Assembly: GCA_014529385.2 (NCBI GenBank) | Contig: CM043946.1 | Span: 38,452,058-38,516,057, forward strand | Length of the DNA stretch: 64,000 nucleotides | Direction of reading: 5' to 3' | DNA from: Adiantum capillus-veneris | Lineage: Eukaryota > Streptophyta > Polypodiopsida > Polypodiales > Pteridaceae | Shown: positions 54,091-64,000 of the stretch, in pieces | Numbering within the stretch: position 1 is the stretch's first letter | How the letters are laid out: every line of letters starts with the position of its first letter | Made by a program: the position numbers and the translations under genes | Notes under the pieces: model-generated | Databases searched by the model: none | Told to the model about the DNA's origin: nothing | The model's input: only the letters and a program-made list of their open reading frames with translations

Positions 54091-56250
54091 CGATGAAATG
54101 CTATTCTCAATCACTCTAGACCTCAACTGATCAATTGTGCCCTCAGGAAAAATCTGTCTATTGGAGATTTGGGAGGTGACCTCATAGGGGAAGTTTTGCT
54201 AAGAGGTGTCTGTGGACTATGTGTGGTCATCACTACAAGATACTAGCCATGCCATGGAAAATAGGACAAACCAATCATCAAGGAATATTGGGTACCATCT
54301 GTGTCCCTATAAATCCTACCATGAGGATCTCCAACAAGATATACCATAATGATCATGGATGGCTCAAAACAACATGTGGTCTGCTCTTGTCAATTTCTAC
54401 GTCCACAATCATCAACATAAGTGAATATGTGCTCCACTCTATGTAACTGCACTATCCTAGGATTTACTTGGTTGTCCAAACAATCATTGGGATGTGCTCG
54501 ATCAACAACATCGTTCGCGACTAATTGGCATTGACATGTATGTGGCCTTGAGCTCGTCAGTGAAGAACTCAATTGAACCAAGGTGACATCTCTGAACTCT
54601 AACCACCTACCATATCGATGGGTCAATGTCAACCGAAAAGGTGCCTTTGGTGTAAGAATGTCCATCAAGGTCAACAAACCAAGGCATGACACCTCTGTAG
54701 CCTAAGAAATGTAGCACAAGCTTAGTATCGTGCTCTTTTCTCATCATGGTAACTCTATGCTCATGTGGTACATGCATGGTGTTTGGGTGGTGATCTATTC
54801 CTCAACAACACATCTAATGCATGTGATCTAGCAAGCTCCATGTCAAGTGTGCTCACAGCCTGTGGTGTGGTCTCTAAAGCCTCTCTAGCATGTGTACTAG
54901 TAGAAGTCAACGAGTCTGATATGGTTGTCTTTTTTCATGGTAGCTCTTGCGGTGCACTGCCAAGGCTTTGTCTCATGTGCTCTATATCTACCCTCGCCTC
55001 TGCCATGATCTCAATAGATGTCTCTTTGCTAGATGTTTTGGATGATGTAAATCTAAGTCCTATCACCCATGTAGAAGATGTGGTCATAGGGTCTACTATA
55101 GGCTCAACTGCACTACATGGAGTACAAAAATAAGGTCGTTTATGTACCTCCATAGTAAACGCTCCTATAGGTACCTCGTAAGGAATCTCGTGGGAAATCA
55201 CTGACTCTGTCGGAGGTAGGGTACTCTCCAAATTTGGCTCTGGTACTCATGTATATCCTCTGATGTTCGTCAACATAAAGGGGTCCACCATCACACAAGT
55301 ACAAGCATAAAGTCTATGGTAGCTCTAAGGGGTCTAGATGATCCTCACAAAGAGCTAGCATGAAACTCCTTGGAATATCCCCGGTCATAGGTCTATATGA
55401 TATGCCAAAACTATCAAGGATGTGATCTGGCAAGGGCGGGTGTGCTAGGTCTCTAAGCACCTCAAAACTAGGTGTCTGATGATCCATAAGCTGAAGCTAG
55501 ATATACCTCCTCTGTGTGAGTGCAGCTAAATGTATAAGCAATCCATCTATCTCGCCATTAATCCACAACAACCTATCAAACAGGGCCTCTCAATCCATGA
55601 TTGCCCAAATCTAGCAGTCTAGGTCAAATCTAATGTCAATAAGCACATGCACTAGCTAGGATCGTAGCCTGGCAGTCAAAGGGTAGCCAAGCGCTAATCT
55701 CGGTCACTATGTGTGAACAAGCTCTAAAAATGTCTCTATGTCCAAGTCAGGGTCTAAAATCAAACGATCGAGTCGGGATCTAATCATGTGCAAGCGTATG
55801 ACCAATGGCTAAAATCAAGTCAATTTGAGATATCATATGTGAATGGTCTCTAGCTAGTGTAATCTGGTCAATATCAAGGCCACAAATGGTCTCTAGCTAG
55901 TGTAATCTGGTCAATATCAAGGCCACAAATGTATCTCTACCGCAAATTGGGATCAAATGTGATCTATCGTCGAATTTGCAATTGAATCGAACCAAAATAG
56001 AAATATGCTCGTGAACAAGCTCTAAGGCTCGTCAACTGGCCAAATGCAGAACAAAATCAAAAATCTATGTACGAATAGAGTCTATGTGTGCAATCTGGCT
56101 CAAATCTGGAGTAAAGTAGGCATAATCGGACAAGCTCTAGCAAAATCAGACTCTCCGGGCATACCTACTCTTAACGTGCATAAATACGTGTGAACAGGGT
56201 GTGTACGGGGTATAAGATGCGTATGTAATACAAGGAGAAGAGTCGGGCAA
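54091..56250 (-). other. Mostly unassigned; faint minus-strand coding-like relic
   Basis: On the minus strand between about 55640 and 54800 a broken protein-like reading can be followed. It includes D-R-L-L-W-I-N-G-E-I-D, L-M-D-H-Q-T-P-S-F-E-V-L, F-M-L-A-L-C-E-D-H, and a 98-codon open piece at 55231-54935 starting M-E-S-T-L-P-P-T-E-S. I do not recognise the family. It is too decayed to be a gene. Confidence 0.3.
55842..55927. repeat. 43-bp perfect tandem duplication
   Basis: AATGGTCTCTAGCTAGTGTA... at 55842 recurs at 55885, two full identical units. Confidence 0.95.
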
Positions 56251-57640
56251 TAGAAATGCAATTTATTTATTTATTTGGTTTTTTTCAATAATAAAATATA
56301 AATATCCACAAAGAGAAACAACAAACAAATGCAAAATAAAAAAAGTGAATAAACAAAAATTAAAAGGGTAAAAGCTCAAAAGAGTAAACAAGAAAATCAA
56401 ATTCCAATTCATTTTTTTTTGTTTTAACAAGTTTTTATTGTTTTTTTGGTGTTTTCGTGATTTTTTCAAGGCTTTTTTGATTTTTTAAATTTTTGGGATC
56501 TTTTTCTCCTCTGTAGAAAAGCAATTTTCTCTTACGATATTTTTCTCCTTTTTTAAAATTTTTCTTGTTGAAATTTATTTTTTTTGTTTTTTTGGTGGGG
56601 GGTTTAACAAAATAAAAAATGAAATAAATTAAAATTCAAACAAAATGAGATGAAATTAACCAAATAAAATTAACTAAAAAAATGATTTAAAATTAACTAA
56701 AAAATAAATGCATTGAAGCTGAAAAGAGTCAACAAAAGAGCTGACTATTGTGGCAGCATGTGCATCCAAAATCAGCGTGCAGAGACAAGCAAAAAAGAAG
56801 GGGAGGTAGGCATAGGCGCACGGAAAGGGGGAAGGAGGTAGAGACAAGATGCCTTTCGGCGCGCTGAGGAAACAACAAAGGACCCAGAGGAGAGGGGAGC
56901 GGCCTAACGAAGATGACTAGAGAGAGGGATTTTTTCTAACTTTTGCCTTTCTTTTTTTTTTTTTTGTGTGTGTGTGTAGGACCCGTGTGTGTGTGCATGC
57001 TTGCTTGTGTGAAAGTGTGTGTGGGTGAAGTGAATGTGTGTGTGTGAGTGATTGTGTGTTAACGGGTATGTGTGAGCGTGACGTGTGTGTGCTCTTATGT
57101 GTATGTGAGTATGTGTGTTCTTATTTTTTATTTCTTTCTTTTTTTTATGTTTATTATTTTTTTTTGGTGTATTTATGTATATATTTTTTTATTTTTTGGT
57201 TTGAAATTGGATTTTTTTTTGGGAGAGGGGTGGGGGACGTCTTGATAAATTTTTTTAAAACAAAAGAAAATTAAAAATCAAAAGAAAATAGTAGGAAAAT
57301 TACACCAAAAAAAGGAAAAAGAGAGGGGAAGAGACAATATGTTGTGGGGTGTGTGTGTATGTGTAGTTTTTTTAATAAAATTTAAGCAATGCAAAAAAAT
57401 TAAAAAAAATATCCGCAATTCAAAAAATAATATAATTAGTCCAAAACTTGGGGAAAATTCATTGAGTAGCAAAGGATGCTCTTGATTGTTAATTGGTATC
57501 AAAATTTCTCATTTTCATATTTTTGGAATAAAAATAAGTAAATTTAAACAATAAATTAGCAGAAAATACTAAAATGTTATAAAAAATAGCCAAAAAATTA
57601 CCAAAATGTATTTGACAATCAAATCAATAAAACTTTGATC
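56251..57640. other. T/A-rich low-complexity spacer with TG-rich patch
   Basis: Long T and A homopolymers dominate 56265-56720 and 57120-57640. A TG-rich patch (about 56965-57120) follows a T run at 56950. The minus- and plus-strand open frames here consist of Phe, Lys or Val runs and are not genes. Confidence 0.75.
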
Positions 57641-57993
57641 GGGTTTTGCCTCTATTTTGTCTAATTTTGATTCATCAAATAGCAAAATTAACAATGTAAT
57701 TAGACAGATCTCTGCACATACACTTGATTATTACCACAACTTGGACTTTGCAATACAACCAATTACAAAAAAAAATTCTACCAATTACTAGTTCAATTAT
57801 GTGTACACACCCATAATTATACCAAAAATTGGAAGGTATTCCTAATGGCTTCAAAAAAATTAAAAGGTATTCTTAATACAAAGATACCTTCAAGAAAAAA
57901 GAACAATGCGTTAATCTATAGCACATAACCACGGGCAATGATGAAGCACGTAAATTTGTAACAGTATTAGGTCAAAAAAACGAGTGCAACATT

Positions 57994-57997
<4 letters not shown>

Positions 57998-58054
<57 letters not shown>
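57998..58054. repeat. (GA)n microsatellite
   Basis: About 28 uninterrupted AG units. Confidence 0.97.
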
Positions 58055-58059
<5 letters not shown>

Positions 58060-59700
58060 TGCTAAAGAGAAGAGAAGAAAACACTAAAGGAAAAATAAAG
58101 GAAAAGAGAAACACCTCTTTATATGGACACAAAAGCTCTTTTGACTTTTAATCTTCATATGTCTTTTGACTCTCTCCCTTCAGGTGTCTTTTCATTTCCT
58201 AAAAACTCACCCTTCACTTATGCACTTAATATGTTTTGAAAGAATTTTTATTTTTCTGAGATTGGGGAGACCGAATGGCACAATTAAGCACAAAATTTGT
58301 GATTAGTGCACACACATAATTCTACCAAAAATTGGATAGCATTTTGGTACAATTTTGGTAATTAAAAAAATGATCCATGATCACTATAACAAAATCAATC
58401 AACTCATTGCTTTTCACAATTCAAATTGGCACGAACAAAGCCATTATTTGCACTTGAATGTGCGTAATTTGCCAACGCATAGGCACACAAATTGCACCTA
58501 AAATTTCCCCAAATTTGATGCAATTAAACTTCAATGAAGACCTGAAAATAAATCAGCATTTGAGTGGACAAATGCACTCACATTAAATCCCCACTACAAG
58601 CGACGACTCCACCGGGAAAGGGTGCGCGCGCGGGCAATTCCAAAACCGCTTTGACCTACACACACCAACACAAGATCTTATGTGTAGCTACCATTTCTAC
58701 AAAATTGCATAAGATCAATGAGCACATATCCAAATAAATATCTAGCAATGTGTAGCACTAAACCTACATGCAACTAGTGAATAATTAGAGGGGACAATTA
58801 GTGAAAAATCTCTTAATTACACACTAAAACTCACTCCATTCTTCATGAAATTTTTGCAATTTTGTTTCACAAGAGTGATTACCAAGCCTCTAATTAGGCA
58901 CACACACATGTAAAATACTTCAGTTGTTACAAAGTAGTGTGTAACTAGGTGTACAAAGAGAGAGAAAATGCAAAATCAGTCTACAAGCTACCCAGAACAA
59001 ACCATGTCACCATTCCTACAACCAACACCAAATCCTAATGGAAGTTAGAACTCAAACCATCACATGGGTGATCCTCCAACTTAGGCGCTCGATCCCCAGC
59101 TTTGCATCATCAACCTAGTGCTAGCCACAATGTGAGAGGGGAGCTTCATCTCCATAGCCACATCTCTTCTCTTCTCTCCACCCTAGCTCTCCAAAGAATG
59201 GTCTTCATATTGTAGCATTTGACATTTATACCTAGGTTTTTTAAAGAAGTGACCGGCTCCCAAATGTGCATAAAAGGATTAGGCTCACAAATACAAGCTA
59301 GAACTCTCATAGAGCCTGTAGATACAAGAAAGGTACATATACACATGTGTATATACGTCAATGGAAGCACAATGCATGTTCTTGATGCTTGCCTGTCAAT
59401 AGGAGGTTTGCCCCAGGAGGGGGCCACGTGGATACCCTTCCCTTGCAACTTCAACACAGTTAGTAGGTCCTCTTTTTTGTGCTATGGGAGTGGTCCTCTC
59501 TCCCACCTCTCCATGGGGAGGCAAAGGAGGCTAGTTCTATTTGCGATTTGTTTCACCCTGCTCATGGGTTTCTATTGTGGGTGGCAAGCATTGGAAGCCC
59601 AATGACAGAAAGTGGGGGACATGGATGGGGCATGGCTCCCCTTATCATCCTGTAGTCTTCATCTATTGGTGACAACCAAGATTCACTAATCTGGTGCTTG
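58055..59700. other. Unassigned AT-rich spacer
   Basis: No gene recognised. The 129-codon frame at 59219-59605 has no motifs and competes with one on the opposite strand. Confidence 0.4.
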
Positions 59701-59832
59701 GTGTGGCAGTATTCAAACTTCATATTTTTGGTGGATGACTCCTAAGCAGTCGATGATGGAGTGCTCAAACCCGCCCCCTTCGTGGTTTAGCCTGATGGTA
59801 TGTTCTTTGGTTATGCTTTTGCAACTCAATTC

Positions 59833-60868
59833 CTATCTAGATACAGGAGTTCTGCTCTTTATGGAGACCATGCAAGATATTTTGGGTTGTATTGTAGAGG
59901 GTGGCTCCCTTATCAACCTGATTTGTTGTATCTTGCTTCCATGTAGTGATGTTGAATTCCTGGGAGTAATTAGTATGTCAACCAACTCCCATGTTTGGTT
60001 GCAATGTAATGAGTCCATCTTCACTTGCATACTCTTCATCCATTCTTCTTTCGATTTGTGTTGCATAAACTCTTTGTATGATTCCGGCTCTCTAGAATCT
60101 GAGACCAAGTGATGGTTGAAGGAAGGAACGAACCTTTTTAGTGGTCTCATTTCTCTTGTAGATCTTTAGGGCATAGGTTGAGGCTCCTCATTCGGTTGAT
60201 GTTGTTGCACATTGTCACCATTTTCACTTCTTGAGTCCTCACCATCCTCAACTTCCATGTACTCATCACTTGTATCTTTTTTTTGTTTTCTTTCTAAGTA
60301 ATCTTTGTACATATTTTTCTCGTTGAAAATTACATCCCTACTTCTAAAGATTTTACCATCTACAGGATTTCATAGGCGATACCGAGAGTCATCTTCTCCA
60401 TAGCCAATGAAGAAACACTTTTTGGACTTTACATCTAACTTTGACGCTAGGATTCTATTTATGTGCATAAAAGCCTTGTACCCAAAAACATTGAGAAATG
60501 CATAATTCACAAGTTTACCTGCCCATGCCTCTTTTGGAACTCCCCCATCCAATGTTGTTGTGGTGACCGGTTGATTAAGTACACAGACATACTTACTGCT
60601 TCTGCCCAAAACCCAAGCGGTAGGCATTCATGTAGCCGCATGCTTCGTGCTCGCTCCATGATTGTTGTGTTCATCCTTTCTAAAATGCCATTTTGTTGAG
60701 GTGTCCTTGGGATTTTCCTTTGCCTCCGAATTCCATTGCTAGCACAAAATCTTTCAAAAGCTTAGCTGCAATATTTTACTCCATTGTTGGATTTGAGGTA
60801 TTCAAGGTTGGTACCTACTTCATTATCCACAAAGGCTTTCCACCTTTGAAATATGGAAAACACATCTC
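59833..60868 (-). pseudogene. Copia integrase and RT-start relic, minus strand
   Basis: On the minus strand from about 60850 the reading is V-D-N-E-V-G-T-N-L-E-Y-L-K-S-N-N-G, the second Asp region of a Copia integrase with Asn in the Asp position. P-R-T-P-Q-Q-N-G-I-L-E-R-M-N follows with the core Glu. An open piece (60627-60370) contains A-L-type T-T-L-D-G-G-V-P-K-E-A-W and K-S-K-K-C-F-F-I-G-Y-G. Then comes R-S-R-D-V-I-F-N-E-K and, at 60150-59833, the start of the RT region (F-V-P-S-F-N-H, W-M-K-S-M-Q-V-K-M-D-S-L, N-Q-T-W-E-L-V). Stops and shifts separate the pieces, and the catalytic RT part is not recognisable. No LTR was found. Confidence 0.8.
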
Positions 60869-61723
60869 ATAATGGTTTACACTCAATCGCTCAGTTGGAC
60901 AAGGCTGCCCCCTTGCTCCCCTCTTGTTTTCCATGGCAGCCGATGGGATGAACTGTCTTGTCAAGGTCAATATCCAGGAAGGAAAAGTAAAAGATAATCA
61001 ACTTCCTAAATCTCAATTCCAATAGTGTCTATCCCAATTTGCTGGATGACACAAATGCTCTTTTAGCTAATGAAGAGGAATCCATGTGGGAGTTTTGGCA
61101 ATGTCTCCACACATTCTGTCTTGCCTCAGGATTGAAGATCAACCATTCAAAGATAGGTGTAAATCAAGGGGCCACACCTCTTCCTTAGTGGATGCTAGCT
61201 ACTAACTACAAACTTATCAAGGAGCATGAACCCTTCTAGATTATGGGAATCCCCATGGTGTTCTAGTTATCCTTAAAAGAGAGATGCAAGTGGTTAGTAG
61301 ATTGGTTCCAAGCCAATTTAGAAAGATGAAAAGGATTTCAAGGCTCCCTCATGAAGAGAGTGACGATTATTTACCACTTCCTTACTGCTTACATTGTATT
61401 CTTTCTAACCTACTGGAGACCTCCTAGGTCATTTGAAGGACATAGTTAGGCTCGCTAGGAACTTTTATGTTCTAGAGACACTCTCCCACAAAAAATCCCA
61501 AGATCAAGTGGGATATCTTTTGCATGCCTAAGGATGAAGGCATTCTTGGCATCATCAACATCTCTCAACTGGCGCATAAATTGGCGGTAAAAATAGTCAT
61601 TATAGCTCTTTTTGATTCTCAGGCTGAATGGGAGGTCCTACTCTTTAGAAACCTCCAAATATTTAAAATGCACATCAGTCAAGATGCTCCAACATTCTCG
61701 TTCCCTATTAAGTATGGAGCCTA
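60869..61723 (+). pseudogene. LINE reverse transcriptase relic
   Basis: Plus-strand reading S-V-G-Q-G-C-P-L-A-P-L-L-F-S-M-A-A-D-G-M, then F-A-D-D-T-N-A-L-L-A-N-E-E-E-S-M-W (the F/Y-A-D-D catalytic box, near 61042) and F-C-L-A-S-G-L-K-I-N-H-S-K are diagnostic of the ORF2 reverse transcriptase of plant non-LTR elements. Later blocks C-K-W-L-V-D-W-F and I-K-W-D, then C-M-P-K-D-E-G-(I)-L-G-I-I-N-I-S (61520-61560), belong to the region after the RT. Stops and shifts are present and the endonuclease part is missing. The relic abuts an oppositely oriented Copia relic. Confidence 0.82.
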
Positions 61724-62163
61724 ATTTACCCCTTGTAGCTTTTAGTCTTACAAATGCACATTTACAAAGCCCCCATTATGAGGAGAATCCATGGTGTGTA
61801 GGAAAAATCACTCGCCAAAAAACCAAAAATTCACGTCTAGTCTCGATCTTTTCTCGAGGCTGGGTTCACCAGGAACATTCCCTTTTTGTTAGAATGGTAT
61901 GGCTGGTCGGCAGCCAAAAAGTGATTAGAAAACAGCCGGTCTCTTGAGAGAGCGTAGCCCTTTTGGCCTGTAAAAGGAGACCTCACACAAAATGTATTTT
62001 GGTGCATTGTAAAGTTGATGTGAGGTGGTGAGAGTGAAGCAAGGCGAGAGCTCCATTAAGGGGATAATCCCTTCGTAACCTACTTCTAGTCTGAAGTACT
62101 AAAGCCATTGAATGGCTACTTTCTCGTGGACATAGCCCACATTGGGTGAACCAGGTATATCAT

Positions 62164-62164
<1 letters not shown>
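61724..62164. other. Unassigned; may include the LINE 3' region
   Basis: An open frame at 61612-61947 continues past the LINE block with no recognisable motif. No poly-A tail or target duplication was found. Confidence 0.35.

Positions 62165-62250
<86 letters not shown>
62165..62250. repeat. (CT)n microsatellite
   Basis: About 43 uninterrupted CT units, the longest simple repeat in the window. Confidence 0.97.
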
Positions 62251-62255
<5 letters not shown>

Positions 62256-62279
62256 TGTCCATACTCCAGCCCCAGTGGG

Positions 62280-63120
62280 CCGTACCCCCACCCCCTCTCG
62301 TCCACACTCCCTTCAGCCTTAAGCACCCCACCCCTCCCCCCCCCCTGTTTTATTCCTCCGCCCCCACCCTAGCGGACCACTGGCCTAAGCAACCCCCTCC
62401 CCCCCCCCCGCCCCATCTACACCTAGCGTTAGCTTTCTCTCTCTCTCTTGCAAGTAGCCACGGCGGGCCTTAGGGCAAGCACCACCTATCCCTCCCTCTA
62501 TCTCTCACACCCTCTCTTCCTCTATCCTCTAACCCCCCCCCAACCATATCCTCCCCCATCTCCCCCCCCCCCCCTCCCCCCCCTTCCTTGTCGCGCCCGT
62601 TGTCGCCTACCCGCCCCCCCCTCTCAGGCCTCGCGCTCGTCCTCATCCCACCCCTCCCCGCGCTTCCTGCCATACACCCCAACCCTACCCCCCTCTCCCC
62701 TCCCTCACCATCTCCCCCCTCATGCTCTTTCTCTCGTGCTCTGTCTCATTTGCAGACCACACCTAGCTCCACACCGCCGCTCCCGCTCCCTTTGCACACA
62801 CAACCCGTGCTGTGCCACTTGACACACACAACACACACACACCCACACACTCCCACTGCGCACACACACACACCCCCCTATTCACCACCCTCACCCCCCC
62901 CGTCTCTGCGTCCTCCACTGCACTGCCGAAAATCGAAAAATAAATAAATATATATATACATTATATATACACACCACACCCCCCCCTCCCGTTCCCACCC
63001 ACGCTCGCGCACACACATTCACTTACATATATACACACACTCATGCGTATGCACACACCTATATTCACACATATACACGCACCCATACATGCACACACAC
63101 GCATAAAAGAACGCACCACA
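62280..63120. repeat. C-rich and AC-rich low-complexity region
   Basis: Poly-C runs (for example 62335-62345, 62400-62408 and 62563-62580) lie within pyrimidine-rich sequence. They give way to AC-rich sequence from about 62820, with a TATATATA run near 62949. The proline- and leucine-rich open frames are by-products of this composition. Confidence 0.85.
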
Positions 63121-63962
63121 CACACAACATTAAAAAAATACAAAAAGAAGGAAAAACCGATATCGACATCGACAAAAAGAAGGAGGAACCCAAAGCACGT
63201 GCCGCTAACAACAAAAAGAAGAAATGCGTCGAAGGCATGCCCCGGTCGACCCCTAAAAGACGTACGCGCTACACCGATGCACCGACAACACACCATTCTC
63301 CGGCATCACGCAACCCCGATGCCATTTCCAGTAATTTGTAGGTTATGTTCATCATTTCTTCAGTTTTTACCCAAGCCTTGTAAAATTCCCCAATTTGTAA
63401 ATTCTCTCTCTCTAGGTGATGGTCATAATGGACCACCTGGAGATTCTCATTTTTAATAACCTCCCAGAACAAAGCAAGGGTCAACCACACCGGTCCCACC
63501 ACTTTCTTTGTCTCCCCGATTAGCTTACCCTAATCAAACCGGGATTACCCTAATCCAAGCAGCCAACACCTATAAATTGGCACTAAGAGGTCACTATCGG
63601 GGGGGGGGGCAGTTCATCAGAGGTCAGCACTTGGTAGAGTGTAGTGGGAAGAATTGACATCATTGGCATCACCGGGAAGGGGGGGGGGACTTGTGTGATG
63701 GTTTTCCTTGAGAATTGCACAATTTGAAGGGAGCCACGTCAACCTCTCGACTCCAATGGTCGATGCACACACACATATACGCTCTTGGTAGCAAGCTTCA
63801 CAATCATTGAGTCGTCTTAGAGAACACACCAAGTAATTGCACCATCTTTTCTCCCGACCTCTCTATCACCACGGTGTGCTGCCTCGCTAGAAGGAAGGTC
63901 ATTGTAAATAGTGTAGAAATAATTCTCCCTCACACCCCCGGAGGGTTTTCATCATTTGGTCA
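63121..63962. other. Unassigned; possible LTR-like promoter
   Basis: No gene recognised. CCTATAAATTGG at about 63569, preceded by repeated TTACCCTAATC-like motifs, could be a promoter of an LTR. G runs occur at 63600-63609 and 63680-63688. Confidence 0.3.
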
Positions 63963-63967
63963 ATCTG

Positions 63968-64000
<33 letters not shown>
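63963..64000. repeat. (CT)n microsatellite at the window end
   Basis: CT repeats with two small interruptions run to the last base and probably continue outside the window. Confidence 0.9.

Noticed and set aside
57038-57274. Cys/Val/Phe-rich open frame
   Set aside because: Produced by TG repeats and T runs; not a small secreted protein gene.
62142-62947. Proline-, serine- and leucine-rich open frames in the CT/C-rich block
   Set aside because: They follow directly from (CT)n and poly-C composition and start inside the microsatellite.

Overview
The window looks like a piece of a large, repeat-rich land-plant nuclear genome. I see no intact host gene, no rRNA, no tRNA gene and no CRISPR array. 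Almost everything that can be named is a retrotransposon or a relic of one, separated by AT-rich spacer and long compound microsatellites of the (TG)n(AG)n, (AC)n(AG)n and (CT)n type. Three things suggest a plant: chromodomain-type Ty3 elements, Tat-like Ty3 fragments, and a relic of a pentatricopeptide-repeat (PPR) gene with the MYAKCG signature of plant organelle RNA-editing factors. The PPR relic, the microsatellites and the unusual Ty3 lineages would fit a fern or another seedless plant, but that placement is a guess.

Layout. 1-4.27 kb: unassigned sequence with a perfect 256-bp tandem duplication. 4.27-9.08 kb: a minus-strand, gag-only LTR element of the TR-GAG kind. 9.1-9.8 kb: a probable Copia LTR with primer-binding site. 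10.52-20.30 kb: a complete but heavily mutated 9.8-kb Ty3 element with 2.18-kb LTRs. Its pol resembles a lineage I associate with basidiomycete fungi, and each LTR carries a PPR gene fragment. It is flanked by ACAC and appears to sit inside the Copia element, whose gag resumes at 20.33 kb. 25.1-26.0 kb: an LTR with TG...CA ends, followed by an unfamiliar minus-strand coiled-coil reading frame to 27.5 kb. 27.5-29.35 kb: a degenerate Tat-like RNase H and integrase. 29.5-35.4 kb: diverged duplications, a repetitive reading frame and a minus-strand integrase relic.

35.47-40.19 kb is a chromovirus-type Ty3 element with only 153-bp LTRs, a perfect ATTTA target duplication and a deleted integrase core. 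41.13-44.84 kb is a second chromovirus-like element with a TTGTT target duplication. It has lost half of its 5' LTR, all of gag and protease, and the second half of its integrase core. Each element lies within 30 bp downstream of a GA microsatellite. 44.8-53 kb holds two copies of an unidentified gene fragment, a 1.1-kb direct repeat with unknown coding potential, and a minus-strand Tat-like gag-pol relic. 53.3-54.1 kb is another Ty3 integrase relic. 54.1-59.7 kb is spacer, partly extremely T/A-rich. 59.8-60.87 kb is a minus-strand Copia integrase/RT relic that abuts a plus-strand LINE reverse-transcriptase relic (60.87-61.7 kb). The end of the window is C-rich and AC-rich low-complexity sequence.

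The elements do not form pathways with one another. What they share is history: nested insertion, decay by premature stops, and internal deletions that left trans-dependent or dead copies. No host defence or metabolic system was seen. The most unusual items are the PPR fragment carried in LTRs, the fungal-like Ty3 pol, and the paired integrase-core deletions.
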